From Lytechinus variegatus (Eukaryota; Echinodermata; Echinoidea; Temnopleuroida; Toxopneustidae), in NCBI RefSeq assembly GCF_018143015.1, contig NC_054758.1:1-64000 (forward strand): 64,000 bases of DNA, given 5' to 3'. Position numbers and translations under genes: made by a program. Below the pieces are notes generated by a model. That model was given only the letters and a program-made list of their open reading frames with translations, did no database searches and had not been told where the DNA came from. Below, piece by piece: positions 33,917 through 46,350 of the stretch (position 1 is its first letter; each line of letters begins with the position of its first letter).

Positions 33917-36684
33917 TAGTCCAGGATAGAAGAGGCATAACCTTGTTTTTTATATATACAATATTTTTTGATGGTTTCTTGTCAATTTGAGGGTGCTGAT
34001 TACAAATCTGGATGATGCCACTCGTGTAACCTTGAGCATTTTCCGCAAATTGGCAAAATCCAATATGGCCGCCAAAATATGCAAATAACCCATGAAAATC
34101 ATAAAATTTTCCGCACATTGGCTATGAAATGCATGCAATTGTGTGGCAGGAGTGAAATACTCTCTAAAAAAATAATTTTAAACAAAGTATTTATTTTTCT
34201 GATATTCAAAATGGCCGCCATAGGTCATTGTATACCTTATTATGTACAATATGAATAGGGAAAACTAATTTTCACAAAAATGAGCACTAAACTGCAAAAA
34301 ATCCCTATGTATGAACAAAGTAATATATGCAAATCATTATTACTAACGAGATATATCATTTATAATGTCATGTATGAGAACATTGCTGTATTTTGATATC
34401 TAAAATAGCCGCCACTGGCCCAAACAGTATTGCCCACAATGGCAATGGGGGCCAAAAAAATCACAAGAGTGATCACTGAAATGCTTATTATGAAGATTAA
34501 ACAGGTGGAATACTGACTATAAACATAATCATTAACGAAATATATTATTTATGTGCCATGTATGTGGTGAATGTTGCATTTTGATATTCAAAATGGCTGC
34601 CAAAGGCCTTAAAAGTATAATGCACAATGAAAAATGGTAGAAAGGAAATCACAAGAGTGAGCGCTAAAATGCATATATATATGTGATAAATTAATTGGAT
34701 ACTGTATAAAAACGTATTTTCGAACGAAATATATCATTCAGGTTTCAAGTTTGTGAAAAATACTGTATTTCGACTTTCAAAATGGCCGCCATCGACATTA
34801 ACTGTATTATGTACAATGCAACGTGGGAAACCAATATTCATAGAAGTGAGTACCATAATGCACGTAACAGTGATCTATGAGTAAAATATTGTCTGAAAGC
34901 ATGATTTCTAATAAGATATATCATTTATTCTGCCAGGTAGCTGATAAATACGGTTATTTAAAAGTCAAAATGGCCGCTACAGTCCATTACGGTATTATTC
35001 ACAATATGAATGGGAACAAATCATTTCAACATAATTTAGCTTTGCTTGGTCAAATGGTGATGTATGAGTGGAATGTTGTCTGAAAACATGATTTATAACA
35101 AAATATATCATATCTTATGTAATTTAGGTGATAAATACTGTATTTCAACATTCAAAATGGCTGCCATATGCCCATTTTGTGAACATTATTTGTCTCCACC
35201 CAAATTGTATATCATACGATAAGTGCCTATGGTGGCCATTTTCAATTTTAAAAATGCAGCATTTATCACCTTAATTACACAACATTATGATATATCTCGT
35301 TAGAAACCATGGTTTTAGACAATAATTCACCCTTACATCACAATTAACAATTATATGCAATATTTAGAGTCGAGCAAAGCCAAATTCTGTCAAAATTATA
35401 TGTCCCATGTTACAATGTACACAATACTTTTAGGACCTATGGCAGCCATTTTGGATTTCAAAGTACAGCATTTATCATACCTCCACCATATCCACGACCC
35501 ATATGTGATGTTTTTAGTTAGAAATAATGTTTAAGACAATATCTCTACTCGTACATCACAGTTATATGCATTTAATGATTCTCACTCTTGTGAAAATAAG
35601 CATCCCTGTTCGCATGTTACGTAATTTAGTTAGGGCTAGTAGAGGTTATTTTGAATGTCAAAAAAAGTATTTATCATCTATATGGAAGAAGAAATGCGAT
35701 GATTAAAAAAAAGTTTTCAAATAACGTGTTACTCATACAACAGGATTATATGGATGTCATAGTCTAGCATAATCCAAATTACATGTCCCAATTCATATTG
35801 TAAATAATACTGTTAGGGCCTATAGGGGCCATTTTGAATTTCATAATACAGTATTTATCTCATGTATGACTAAAGAAATGATATATCTTGCTATAAAACA
35901 TGTTGTCAGGCAATATTTTACTCATAGATCACAATTACATGCATTTTATGTTTCTTACTCGTGTGAAAATTAGTTTCTCCATTCGCATTGTACATGATGA
36001 ATATAGGGGCTATGGCGGCCATTTTGAATTTCAAAATACACCATTTATCACATAAATGGCATATTTGTTTTAAGTCAGTATTCCACTCGATTATCTTAAT
36101 AATATGCATTTTAATGCTCAATCTTGTCATTTTTTGGCCCGGCCATTGCCATTGTACATAATACTCTTTGGGCCAGTGGCGGCTATTTTAGATATCAAAA
36201 TACAGCAATGTTCCCATATTTGACATAATAAATAATATATCTCATTAGTAATGATGATTTGCATATATTACTTCCTTCATAAATTGCGATTTTTGTAGTT
36301 AAGTGTTAATTTTGGTGAAATTAGTTTTCCCTATTCGTATTGTACATGATAGTGTATACAATGGCCTATGGCGGCCATTTTGAATATCAGGAAAATAAAT
36401 ATTTCTTCAAAAATTATTTCTTAAGATTGTATTTCACTCCTGCCATGCAATTTCATGCATTTCACAGCCAATGTGTGGACAATTTTATGATTTTCATGGG
36501 TAATTTGCATATTTTGGCGGCCATATTGGATTTTGCCAATTTGCGGAAAATGCTCAAGGTTTCACGAGTGGCATCATCCAGATTCGTAATCAGCACCCTC
36601 GAATTGACAAGAAACCATCAAAAAATATTGTATATATAAAAAAACAAGGTTTGGTCAATTTTCTATGGGGCCTATCCTGGACTA
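33917..36684. mobile_element. Foldback element FB2, 2.77 kb, with ~187-bp subrepeats
   Basis: Bounded by the inverted 13-mer TAGTCCAGGATAG and a CAA duplication (33914-33916 and 36685-36687). The two arms are inverted copies to the centre near 35200-35300. Each arm is a chain of about seven diverged units with the landmark CAAAATGGCCGCCAT: left near 34060, 34210, 34402, 34590, 34780, 34967 and 35152; right, reversed, near 35228, 35445, 35828, 36013, 36175, 36370 and 36518. No protein frame. Removing it restores the PLE2 RT reading I-P-L-V-T-T across the junction. Confidence 0.88.
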
Positions 36685-36687
36685 CAA

Positions 36688-37205
36688 GTGGTATTCTGTC
36701 GGTAGTCTTCTTGTCACTTTTAGGTTTGAGAACTTCAGATCTAGGGAGAACAAACTTTGTTGATTGTCATTTGCCAGTTGGACTGCCCTGGCCCCGTGGC
36801 CTCTGGCACAGAGATGTTTCAGCAAATTCCTGGTATGGAAGGAAAAATCAGGGGCCTCGGAGCAGATACGGCGAAGTCTGAGGGCTTGACTGTAAGCGAT
36901 GCCGGTTTTGCAGTGACGGGGGTGGCAGCTGGATGAGTGGAGGTACTGGTGGGTATCTGTACAGGGTAGTGGTGATACCGTTAGGCCTTTTCTGGACTGT
37001 GACATCAAGGAAGTGGGTTTCCTGTTGGGAGAAATCAGAAGTGAATTTGATGGTCCTGTGGAAGGAATTGATGTGGTCATTGAATGTGTGGAGGCTATCT
37101 TCCTCCCTGGTCCAGATGAAGAAAATGTCGTCTATGTAAAACGCCACCGAATCCATGGGCGACAGGGGCAGAATCTAACATCTGCTGTTCCAGCTTGGTC
37201 ATGAA
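36688..37205 (-). pseudogene. PLE2 reverse transcriptase fragment
   Basis: Minus frames give FMTKLEQQML, then FYIDDIFFIWT (YxDD active site), HRTIKFTSDFS and THFLDVTVQK. After a frameshift near 36960 comes TDTHQYLHSSSCHPRHCKTG followed by YSQALRLRRICS. All are Penelope-type RT blocks. The N-terminal half, through motif B, is missing at the 5' truncation point (37212). Confidence 0.85.
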
Positions 37206-37221
37206 GAGACCAATGAATTTT

Positions 37222-37790
37222 GAAAGAATGAATTATTACAGGTAATATATGCACCCTTATTCTACATTACATCATCACTTTTAACAATTATGAGATATCA
37301 TGAAAATGATTAATTTAAGATCATACATAAGACCATAATAATATCAGATACTCTGTGATATGTTTGTTACTTCATATTTGTGTTCTATTTTCAGTAACCT
37401 TTTACCCTACATACCATCTCAATCTAAACCACCTGGTCATTGTTCATGTCAGCCTATTGTTATGTTTCATGTATACACTCAATGTAGCTCTCACTGTACT
37501 GTATACATTGTAACTATGTATCATGGTCAATATCACTCTCATATACATTCCACATGCACCTCTGATATTCAATGATCTACTTTCTCTTCCACCTTTTTGA
37601 AGCTGATATTTCTCTTTATATCTTCCATGTGTATTATCACATTAGAGATGACTAGGAAGAATCACATATGGATAAACTTAAAAGGTTTCTGTGTTTCTAC
37701 ATCTAAATCAACCGTATCCAAACATTTGGAACATTTATCAACTACAGCATGCCTGTAAACTCCAACCCAATTAAAAAAAAACACATATAG
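37222..37790 (-). other. LRR-unit intron with conserved block
   Basis: Homologous to the intron left of exon 2 in the other units, including the 240-bp block at 37390-37635. No exon signature. Confidence 0.75.
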
Positions 37791-38009
37791 TGGGTGTTGC
37801 AAGAATATATCTGCGATCAATTGCAAATATTCTGTTGCAAATTTACAACTGATCGATCAACGTTAGTCATAGCAAATCAGATTAATCTTCTTGTTTCAAG
37901 GAGCAAATTAGCAATCAATCACTAATTTGAAATTAACTGCAAGAGACATGATTGATTTAGGGACCGAAAATTGACTTGCAATTGATCACAAGTTTCTTGC
38001 AACACCCCA
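37791..38009. mobile_element. 219-bp MITE
   Basis: The ends are inverted: TGGGTGTTGCAAGAA at the left, TTCTTGCAACACCCCA at the right, with GATCAATTGCAA continuing the arms to about 35 bp. It is absent from the matching place of the neighbouring LRR units. A short TAG/CTAG context flanks it; the target duplication is not clear. Confidence 0.8.
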
Positions 38010-38147
38010 CTAGTCTTCTTTATTTATAAAAAAATCTAAATAGTATAAAAAATATGTTCTCTGATGGGTTTAACACTATACAAAAAACCCACTGCATTAT
38101 TCCATATTTTCAAACATGTTATGAGTATAAAGTAGAAGCAAGCATAC

Positions 38148-38315
38148 CTTCAAGATTGAAGCCTTCTCATTCAGATGGGAATAGAACTCCTCCTGGTCAG
38201 AATTTCCTCTCAGTATCAGGTTAATCAGGTTAGGTAGGGAGCATAAAAATTCTGCTAGGTGATGTGAAGAGGCTGATGATAGAGGCTCATAATGATTAAT
38301 CACAAGAGTATGGAC
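38148..38315 (-). CDS. LRR exon 2
   Basis: Same structure and phase as exon 1; acceptor CATGTAG, donor TTGAAG/GTATGC. Distinct residues: V5, N7, H8, Y9, E10, A21, F23, I34, R36, G37, N38, S39. Cys39 of the other exons is Ser. All structural Leu/Pro/Asn positions are kept. Confidence 0.8.
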
Positions 38316-38402
38316 CTACATGTGTACAAACATTGATCATTAAACATACATGTACATATCATGGAGGGCGCTATATCGACATGGAGGGTGCTATATCGAC
38401 TA

Positions 38403-39062
38403 ATACCAATCAATTCAATTCAATTTTATTTATATCACTTCCATCAAACAAAAACAAATTGTATACCATATATATAAAAATAAGTATTTGTATCCATTGC
38501 AAAGAAACAAAAATAATAATACATATGTTGTGAAAAAAAAACTTACACGATTTGGGCAACACATTGGAGGTTTTAAATAAGTATACTATTTTTCAATAGA
38601 AATTAAATTAAGATGGAAATGGAGGGACCCACTAAAAAGCAATGCTTGTACAATGTGGGCCCCTCAAAAATAGATAACAAAACCAATAACAGAGTACAAA
38701 TACAGACATATGTAATCAAATGAGAAAAAAAATAAATGAGAGAGAAATAATACTCACAAAATATAAAAAACGAAGATATCAAAAAATATAGTTTGTATAG
38801 GACAAAACAACCCGTCCTAAAATATATCCACCCTTCCCCCCCCAAAAAAAAAAAAGAAAAGAGAAAGGGGAGAATGCCCTGAGAAGATGGATGGGTGCTG
38901 CTAAACGTAGGTAGAACACATGCCATCGTGGACTCAAGCAAACTGGATTCAATGTGTATAAAAGGAGAAAAAAATATATAAAATGACCTGGAAAGAATAA
39001 AATGCGCGAAAAATGTGATTGATGCCGTAAATAAATAAATAAGCGGTAGGAAGGCGGATAAT
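38403..39062 (-). mobile_element. 5'-truncated copy of LINE E (3' 655 bp)
   Basis: Reverse complement of 58800-59455: the same 3' UTR, the G/C homopolymer and the (AATTG)n tail. No coding sequence is left. Two nearby GGAGGGYGCTATATCGAC repeats (38365-38400) adjoin its tail end. Confidence 0.88.
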
Positions 39063-40640
39063 CATAATTTTGCTGGTGAATTTTCAAAGTAAAATCTGTT
39101 ATTTTTGCAACTTTTATATAATTTCGGACTCGTTGTATCAAACTATTTTGTTGGACTAACCGTGCAATCTACTTCGAGTGAAATTTTGGACATCAGCATG
39201 TATCCTAGAAGTGCGAGTAAACGTCACAAAAAGAAGCGAGGATCATCCAAAAAAGACCATGATGTCCTGGGCAGCCCAGTGGCCCGAGGGCAACTCACAT
39301 GTCCGAAGAGGATGACAACTCTCCTTTTGCTGGTCGGCCACCCAAATCGCCGACCACTCCAGGGCCTATTCATCTTGAAGACTTGAATGAAACTCTAACC
39401 ATGAACGCATTGTCAAAGCCCTTGGTAATCAGAAAGTGATTGATACAATAACAAAGACTGTAACAAAAGCTATCCTGGATACAGTGACCCAAAGGGTGTA
39501 TCAATCACTGGACTACGACGTCCAAGCGAAACTTTCAAAGATTCAAAAACTCGAAAAAAAGAAATAGATGATGTAGTACGCACGTCTGTGCAACTCATAA
39601 GCTATATTGTGAGCAAGCAGCAGAGTGCCATTGGAAGGAGCGCCAGCTACGGCAGAGGACCGACCAGAGCAGTTGCTTTTCATGGCTTCGAATCGTTAAG
39701 ACGTACCTCTGGAATCGTCGGAAATCCTGAATCCGTTGAGTAATCGGACTTTTTGGATCGATATTTGGGCAGAGTGTGTTCGAGTGATCACCACCTGGTC
39801 AACCTTGGGCACGTTTTGGGGAGTCTCGAGCTACGGAAAGAACTTTATTTTCACCTTACTTTTTCGTCTTGCACTTTCATATTTCGCGGTGCATTACATA
39901 ATACATGGGCCCATGACTCGTTGCTGAATTAAATGTTAACAATATCCCTGATGCGGAACGTAAAGTGGAGAATCTCACACTTAAGACACAAAGTGCTCTA
40001 ATCAGATATTTCAAAAGGACTCATAGATTTCAAATTGGCTGCCCGGATGGCAACCATCTTAACAGGGTGTAGTCAAGAGTAAAGAGAACTAAACTTTAGC
40101 AAATTATTACTTTCGTGACCATAATACCTTGCTGAGCAAAGTGTATATAATTATTCATATTTTTCGGGGGTAATTCTTTATGATGTTTTCACCGAATTAA
40201 TCTATGTGTGCACCTTTATTGTCACTTTCACTTTATCACATGGCCCTTGAATGTCAGTATTTACTCTACTATAAATGTTTTCGCTTTTAAAAAAATGATA
40301 ATGTTGATATGGTTCCGATCGATTTGACATAAATTTGCACCTGCGGAATTTAAATCAAGTTCCACGAGGTATTGGATAGAGCGCCCCCTGCTTACTTCTT
40401 CTTCTTCTTAGATTGGTTTGAGTGGCGATTAGTCATATTTGACTATTGTCGCCATTTACTCTATTAATAAAAAATCTCACTTCTCACATAATAAAAATTA
40501 TTACCAATACATATGTGAAATATTTTTCATGTGCATCCTTCTAATATGAAAAAGGGATAATTATGGTATAGTTTGCCGTAAATGGCGTAACTCTAATCAA
40601 AATGGCATATAAACAAATCTTCACCAAAAACAAACCGCTA
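39063..40640 (+). other. Unrecognised segment with a weak ORF1-like frame
   Basis: From 39199 a frame reads MYPRSASKRHKKKRGSSKKD. After a shift near 39300 it continues with an acidic, Pro-rich stretch and an amphipathic SKIQKLEKKEIDDVV to about 39715. A basic start followed by a coiled-coil-like part resembles a LINE ORF1, but no RRM, zinc knuckle or esterase block follows. The rest (39930-40640) shows nothing recognisable. Confidence 0.3.
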
Positions 40641-41005
40641 GCTCAGTTCCAACTAGTTGCGCTTGCCCTGTCCTTTCAAGATGCAATCATACCGGTCAGC
40701 ACGGTACATTGTGCCGATTTTTCGGACGTAAATGCCTAGGTCACCCATGCATAGACGAGGGGGCGCTAGTGTACCTGTGATTACAGATGGGTTAAACATT
40801 AAAATAATTTGTTTCTTTTTTTTAAAAAAAAACATCAACAAGGCGAAAACACTTGTAGGCTTTGTTAGTTATATGTGCAGAACATATTGTATATATTATA
40901 TCATACATTATTATGTATATATATATATTTTTTCTTTTCACATTACTTGTACAATCATATCCTTTCATATTTCTTAATAAACAATACAATATAAAAAATA
41001 GTACA

Positions 41006-44000
41006 TCATTCCTTACTGAAACGTTTCGTTCTTGAAACGAAACGTAAAAGTGCTTTCTGTATCCCTGGATCATCTTTTTTTAAATACTCCATTATTTGTC
41101 CAGGCTGTGATTCATTCAAATCTACAAGGAGCATTGATCTTTCAATTATATATTTTGGACAATGTAAAAGATAATGTCTGACAGTTTCTACCTCACGACA
41201 TGTATCACAAAACCCTGTTTGATGGATCCCTAATCTATGTAGATCTTGGTTAAGACCAGCGACTCCAAAACGGAGACGATGGAGCACAGTTTCCTGTCTC
41301 CCTAGATTACATTTATATGTGGGTAACACTGATGGTTGCAACTCTTTCAGTGCTGAGTTAGTTTTATTCCATCTTTCTTGCCAAACTATCTTACAACTTT
41401 TTGAAATAAGTTGCATAATCTTGATAATGTTATTTGATTATGAATTTCTATTTTGTTTGATAAAGCTTTTTTTTGCGCAGGAGTCTGCTATTTCATTTCC
41501 TTTTATTCCACAATGACCAGGGATCCACTCTAGGTATATATCTAAACCTTTATATTTTAGTCTTGTAGAATAGTCAGAATTAGTAGGATCGTCTTTCCGA
41601 TTCTGTAAAGATAAAAGTGCACTTAATGAATCACTGAAAATAACAACACCTGTATATATATCTAAATATTCTATCCATTCCAGTGCAAGAATAATCGCAA
41701 TCAATTCCGCCCTGTAGGAGGAGGTGAAATTAGATAACCTTTTGCCTTGGTAAAAAGCAAAATAAGGTACGTAGAAAGCGGCTGAACTAATTCCCTTTTC
41801 AGGAGCTTTGGATCCATCAGTGTATATATGGAATTGGTGTAACCATTTTGTATGTATCAGTTCCAAACTCAGTTGTTGCAATTGTATTGGATGGTCCGAT
41901 TTCTTAATTTGTGAACTTAATTCAGTAGATATAACTGGTGGACAAAATAACCAAGGGGGAAAGGCTGGAGAAATAATATTTTCAATACTAATTTCTTTTC
42001 CTATCTTGGATTGAAGCCTATAACCAAACGGTTTACTAACGTTCTTACCTTTAAGATAATCGAACTGCCAACATGGTTTGATACGTGTTATTAATGGGTG
42101 ATTACTATGTCTTTTTATATTTTGTCTGTACTTGCTTGATAACATTTGCCTTCTTAAATCTAAAGGAGGTTCTCCCATTTCCACCTGCAGTGAAACTAGC
42201 GATGACAACGGCAGCCCGCCAGCACATATTCTGAGTGCTTGATATTGCACCGAGTCTAACAACTCTTTTGTAGTTACTGGAGCACTATCATAAGCTTGAC
42301 AACCATAATAAAAAATTGATCTAATAATTGCCCTGTAAACCATGAGTAAGGACTTAGATGAATTTCCCCATTTATTTATTTATTTATTTATTTATTAGAA
42401 CATATTTAATCAGGTACAAAAGATCAGTATAAAACTGTTTTTCATCAATGACCTGATGAAAACATAAAGAATAACACAAATCATCATATCATACATGAAA
42501 ATATAGTCAAAATCTAAATCAAAGATTTAGTTCCTGTTAAACTTCGCAATATATTTAGTTTCCTTTTACTTCTTGAAACTACGTTCTCTATATGGGGAAG
42601 CCAAGACAATTTGCTATCAAATATCATTCCTAGGAAACGGTGATTATTTTTATAAGTGAGTATACTCCCTTCAAACTTGACTGTTGGAGGTGTAACGTTT
42701 GTAAGCTTAGTGAAAAATACCGGAACAGTCTTCTCAATAGAAAAATTGAATCCCCAGTCTTTAAACCAGGTACATAATATATCTAGATAAGTTTGTATCC
42801 TTAATCTAATATTCTCTACATTTTTTCCAGAAAACCATATTGCACAATCATCAGCATATATGGATATTGTCACTTCAGGATCAATTGGAATATCTCTCAT
42901 CATGACATATTTCCTCCTATACCACATTGAGCTAGTTTGTACAGTAATCCATCAATCCAAAGACTGTCATAAGCCTTTTCGACATCCAAAAATACTGCAA
43001 GAGTGTGCTCACTGCAATTGATAGATTTTTGAATGTCATTTTCTAATAAAACAATATTGTCAGTTGTACTACGACCTTTTCTAAAACCGCTGATGAAATT
43101 AGGCAATAAGTTATTTTTATCTATGTACCACTGCAATCTATTTTTTATCATACGCTCTATAACTTTGACAAAACAAGATGTAAGTGATATTGGTCTGTAA
43201 GAGATAACGTTTTTTGAGTCCTTACCAGATTTCAAGATTGGCACTGAAATTGAGTGTTTTAGAGAACTCGGGATATCCCCAGATTCCCATATTCTATTAA
43301 TAATGTTCAACATAATTTCTTTTGTGTTTTTTGGCATATTTTCGTATACAATGTATGGAATATTATCTTTTCCTGGAGCAGCAAATTTAGTAGATTTAAC
43401 TGCTTTCTCAAATTCATTCATCGAGAAAGGTTCATTAATGACATGTTCATTTTGGTAGAAAGAGTTTTGTACTTCCTTTGTTAATGTTTTATTGATATCT
43501 TGTTTTTTGTGTCCTAAGGATTGGAAAAAAGTTCCAAAAATCTCTACTCTCTCTGGTAAGGACGTAATGGCTTTACTTTTCTCAATCAAAATAGGCATAT
43601 TTTGTGATTTTTTGACAGGTACGCCATTTAAACGTTTTATACATGACCATATCTTTGTCTCTGGCATGAATCTGTCTAGTCTTCTGCAAAAAGCTTGCCA
43701 ATATTCTCTTTCCGCTTTCCGGAGAACTCGTTTGGCTTCTGCCTTCTTTTTTTTGTATTCGTTAATTCTATCAAGTGTAATTTTTCTTGCTAGATGGTTT
43801 CTTATTCTATTTCTTTCTTTAATCTTTTCAGTACATTCCTTGTTCCACCATGGGACAGGATTTTTTCCTGTCTTTCTTTTTTTTGGAATTGCTTCATGAA
43901 TACATTCTTTCAAGCGTTCCATAAATGTATGAAAAATGTTCTGAATATCATCTTCAGAATTCATTATTTCATTTTTTTATAACATTTTCACATTTGTATG

Positions 44001-44766
44001 CAAATATGGGCCAGTTAACATTCTTAAAAAGAGATATGTTCATGAGACATGTTATCTTTGGCCTGATTACTTAGATTTACATGATTTTTTCCTTTCTTTC
44101 CAAGTGTTATTTGAATAATAATTGGAAAATGATCACTCCCAAAAGAATCTTCCATAACCTTCCATATCGCCTTACCGGCCAGTGATGGGGAGGAAATACT
44201 CAGATCTAAGCACGAAAGTTTTCCAGTACAAGGATCAAGTCTAGTTCCTGTTTTATCATTCAATACTATGAAGTTATTCTCATATATAAATTGCTCAATG
44301 GCTTGTCCATTTCTGTCGGTTTTGTCACTGCCCCAGAGGGTACTATGGGCGTTGAAATCACCTAAGATTATTAGGTTATCTGTTTCATTAACATTCTTCA
44401 ACAATGTGTTTAGAATTGATTCGTTTAATCTTTTGCATGGATTATAAAGTTGATAATAGATATTATTTTATTGGTGACATATATGTTAACTTGTTGTAAT
44501 TCTAGACTTGGATCATTGATTGGATCTTCGTACTTAATCCTATCGTGGATATATATTGCACAACCCCCTCTTCGCTGACCTTCCCTATTTCTTGGAAGGC
44601 ATGTATAATTTGGAATACAAAGTGAACTATTATCATAAAACCACGTTTCTTGAACACAAATTAAATCATATTCTTTATTTGTTTTTAAATGATTAAGTAG
44701 CTCTTGTCCGTGCCCTAATAAGCCCTGAGAATTCCATTGAAGGATGGAAAGTAGGGCAAAGAACAT
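41006..44766 (-). pseudogene. I-type ORF2: endonuclease, RT, RNase H
   Basis: In order on the minus strand: endonuclease LQWNSQGL, CVQETWF, GDFNAHSTLW and GSDHFPI (44766-44024, one frameshift near 44415, stops near 43990); RT FAAPGKDNIPYIV, SYRPISLTS, FRKGRSTTDN and LDVEKAYDS (43964-42900); then YADDCAIW and FLGMIFDSKLSW (42927-42514). The stretch holding the PQGS block is deleted at about 42910. After a small insertion comes RNase H: YTDGSKAPEKG, ELIAIILALEW, FSDSLSALLS and PGHCGIKGNEIADSCAKK (42343-41438). The end is a Cys/His motif, CDTCREVETVRHYLLHC (41416-41006), after another frameshift. Confidence 0.88.
42372..42527 (-). mobile_element. Short LINE/SINE 3' end inserted in element C
   Basis: About 155 bp on the minus strand ending in (AAAT)n breaks ORF2 between the RT and RNase H. 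The coding sequence on either side joins as TGTK / WGNSS, so the insertion is clean. The body contains CATCAGGTCATTGATGAAAA. Its family was not recognised. Confidence 0.7.
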
Positions 44767-44776
44767 GAAGAAAGCG

Positions 44777-46201
44777 TTAGTTCCTGCGTTGTTGAGTTAT
44801 GATTTCCTTTTTTTGTTGCCGCAATCTTCTTGCAGCAGTTAAAATTAAAGCATTTATTTCTTCTTCTTCTCTCCCTTCAGTTAATGACATAATTAATTGA
44901 CATATAAAAACAACAATTTGCTCATCACTGGCTAGACTTATGAAATTAGGTGTGGTATTCTTTGCCGATGTACCGGCTGACCTGGTAGCCTGATCTTTAA
45001 ATTCAGACAGTGGTGTATCCCTTTGTTGGGTGTTGACAGGAAAGTTAGTCTCCATAGGTAGTTCGCTTGGAACCGTTGCTACCTGTGGATTTGTAACTTT
45101 ACTCTGGTTATCTGTTACATAGGTTTTTACTCTTACCTTAGGTACTGATTGGGAAAATTCCTTAGCATCATCAGTGACTGTCTGTGTGACTTTTTGTTCA
45201 CTTTGTGTTTTCCAGACCTGGGATGCTTCAGCATAATATGTTAGCTTTCTTATTATCTTTATTTCTTGAACTTCTTTTGCTTTTTTGGCTGCTGGCATCC
45301 TTTGAATGCAGCGGAGTGATCACCTCCACAATTGACACATATTGGTGTCAATTTCTTCTGGCATTGATCAAAATTATGATGATCTCCACATCTAACACAC
45401 CTAATCTGAGATCTGCATATGTCAGCAGTGTGACCATACCTTTGACACTTAAAACATCTGGATACAGGAGGGATATATGGTTTTACTGTAAACATCTGGT
45501 AGCCTAGATTGACATTATGAGGGAGATCTGCCAGACTGAAAGTAAGAATCACACTCCTCATAGGAATAAAAATAGGCTGATTATTATCAGCACCTTCTCT
45601 TTCTTTGTCAATTTTGTTTCTTTGGTCTTTCTTTACTATTCTTTTTCTGGTCTCTCAATTCTTCAAGAATATCCTCTTCTGATGTTTTAGTTGGGACACC
45701 ATATATCACTCCTTCAGTTCCCGACCTACTTTCCCTGACCTTTACTGGTATATTGCCTATGTTTTGAATCTGTGAGATGGATTTCATCTGCTTTAGGTTG
45801 ATACATTTTACCAGCAACCCAGTGCTAATGGGTTTAATAAACTCTACTGGTTGTGAAGTCACATCTCTGATCGCTTTTTTTTCTTTTATTTTACTTTTAA
45901 GGGATCAATATTCCTTAAATTCAATTTCTTCTGTCTATCTATAGGTGCTATAAATAGCTTGAAATCAGACAATCTTTTGGTAGAAGTAAAACCTGGAGTA
46001 CGATATGATGTATTCGAGTCAGAGCCTGATGATGCGTTTTGATTGATATTTTCAATTGTAATATCATCACTCTTTTCTCTTTTTCTTTTTTCTGGTTGGT
46101 AAGAAGTGTTTTTTTTTCGACGGTCTTTGTATCATCCAGATTTCTTCATCCGTACTCGTTATTGTATGGTCCGGCTCGGATGCCGCCGGCCCAGTCGCCA
46201 T
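44777..46201 (-). pseudogene. I-type ORF1 (gag-like, three CCHC knuckles)
   Basis: The ATG at 46201 opens MATGPAASEPDHTITSTDEE; the frame then shifts in an A-rich run near 46110 and again near 45610. Nucleic-acid-binding knuckles: CFKCQRYGHTADIC, CVRCGDHHNFDQC and CVNCGGDHSAAFKGC (45500-45290), followed by a Lys-rich stretch and a Gln/Thr-rich tail ending QQRRN just before ORF2. In related elements this protein packages the RNA. The copy is inactive. Confidence 0.8.
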
Positions 46202-46350
46202 GATTGGCCTTTGGTAAAAGGGCGGGAAATTTGAATGTTAGTACGGTACGTATATAGGTGCGACCTACGACATAAAGTAAGTGTGAAGTGCTAAAAAAAG
46301 CCACAAATGCTCGCTTACCTGTCACTTGACCATAGGAAGGATGTTCCAAA

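Larger units (their letters stand above)
32311..37212 (-). mobile_element. Penelope-like element PLE2, split by foldback element
   Basis: Flanked by the 9-bp duplication ATGAATTTT. Minus order: 5'-truncated RT (37212 down to 36688), foldback insertion (33917-36684), RT end and GIY-YIG nuclease (33913-33281), then a 970-bp purine/pyrimidine-skewed 3' UTR and a hammerhead-like motif 17 bp from the 3' end. It belongs to a different lineage from PLE1, with a different nuclease spacing and 3' region. It sits in an intron of the LRR array on the same strand. Confidence 0.87.
40835..46350 (-). mobile_element. I-type LINE with RNase H (element C)
   Basis: Minus-strand non-LTR element: ORF1 with three zinc knuckles (46201-44777), a 10-bp gap, ORF2 with endonuclease, RT, RNase H and a terminal Cys/His motif (44766-41006), then a short 3' UTR reaching a poly-T/A stretch near 40835. 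The presence of RNase H places it in the I superfamily (I/Nimb-like). Both frames are broken, and part of the RT is deleted. End points are approximate. Confidence 0.82.
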
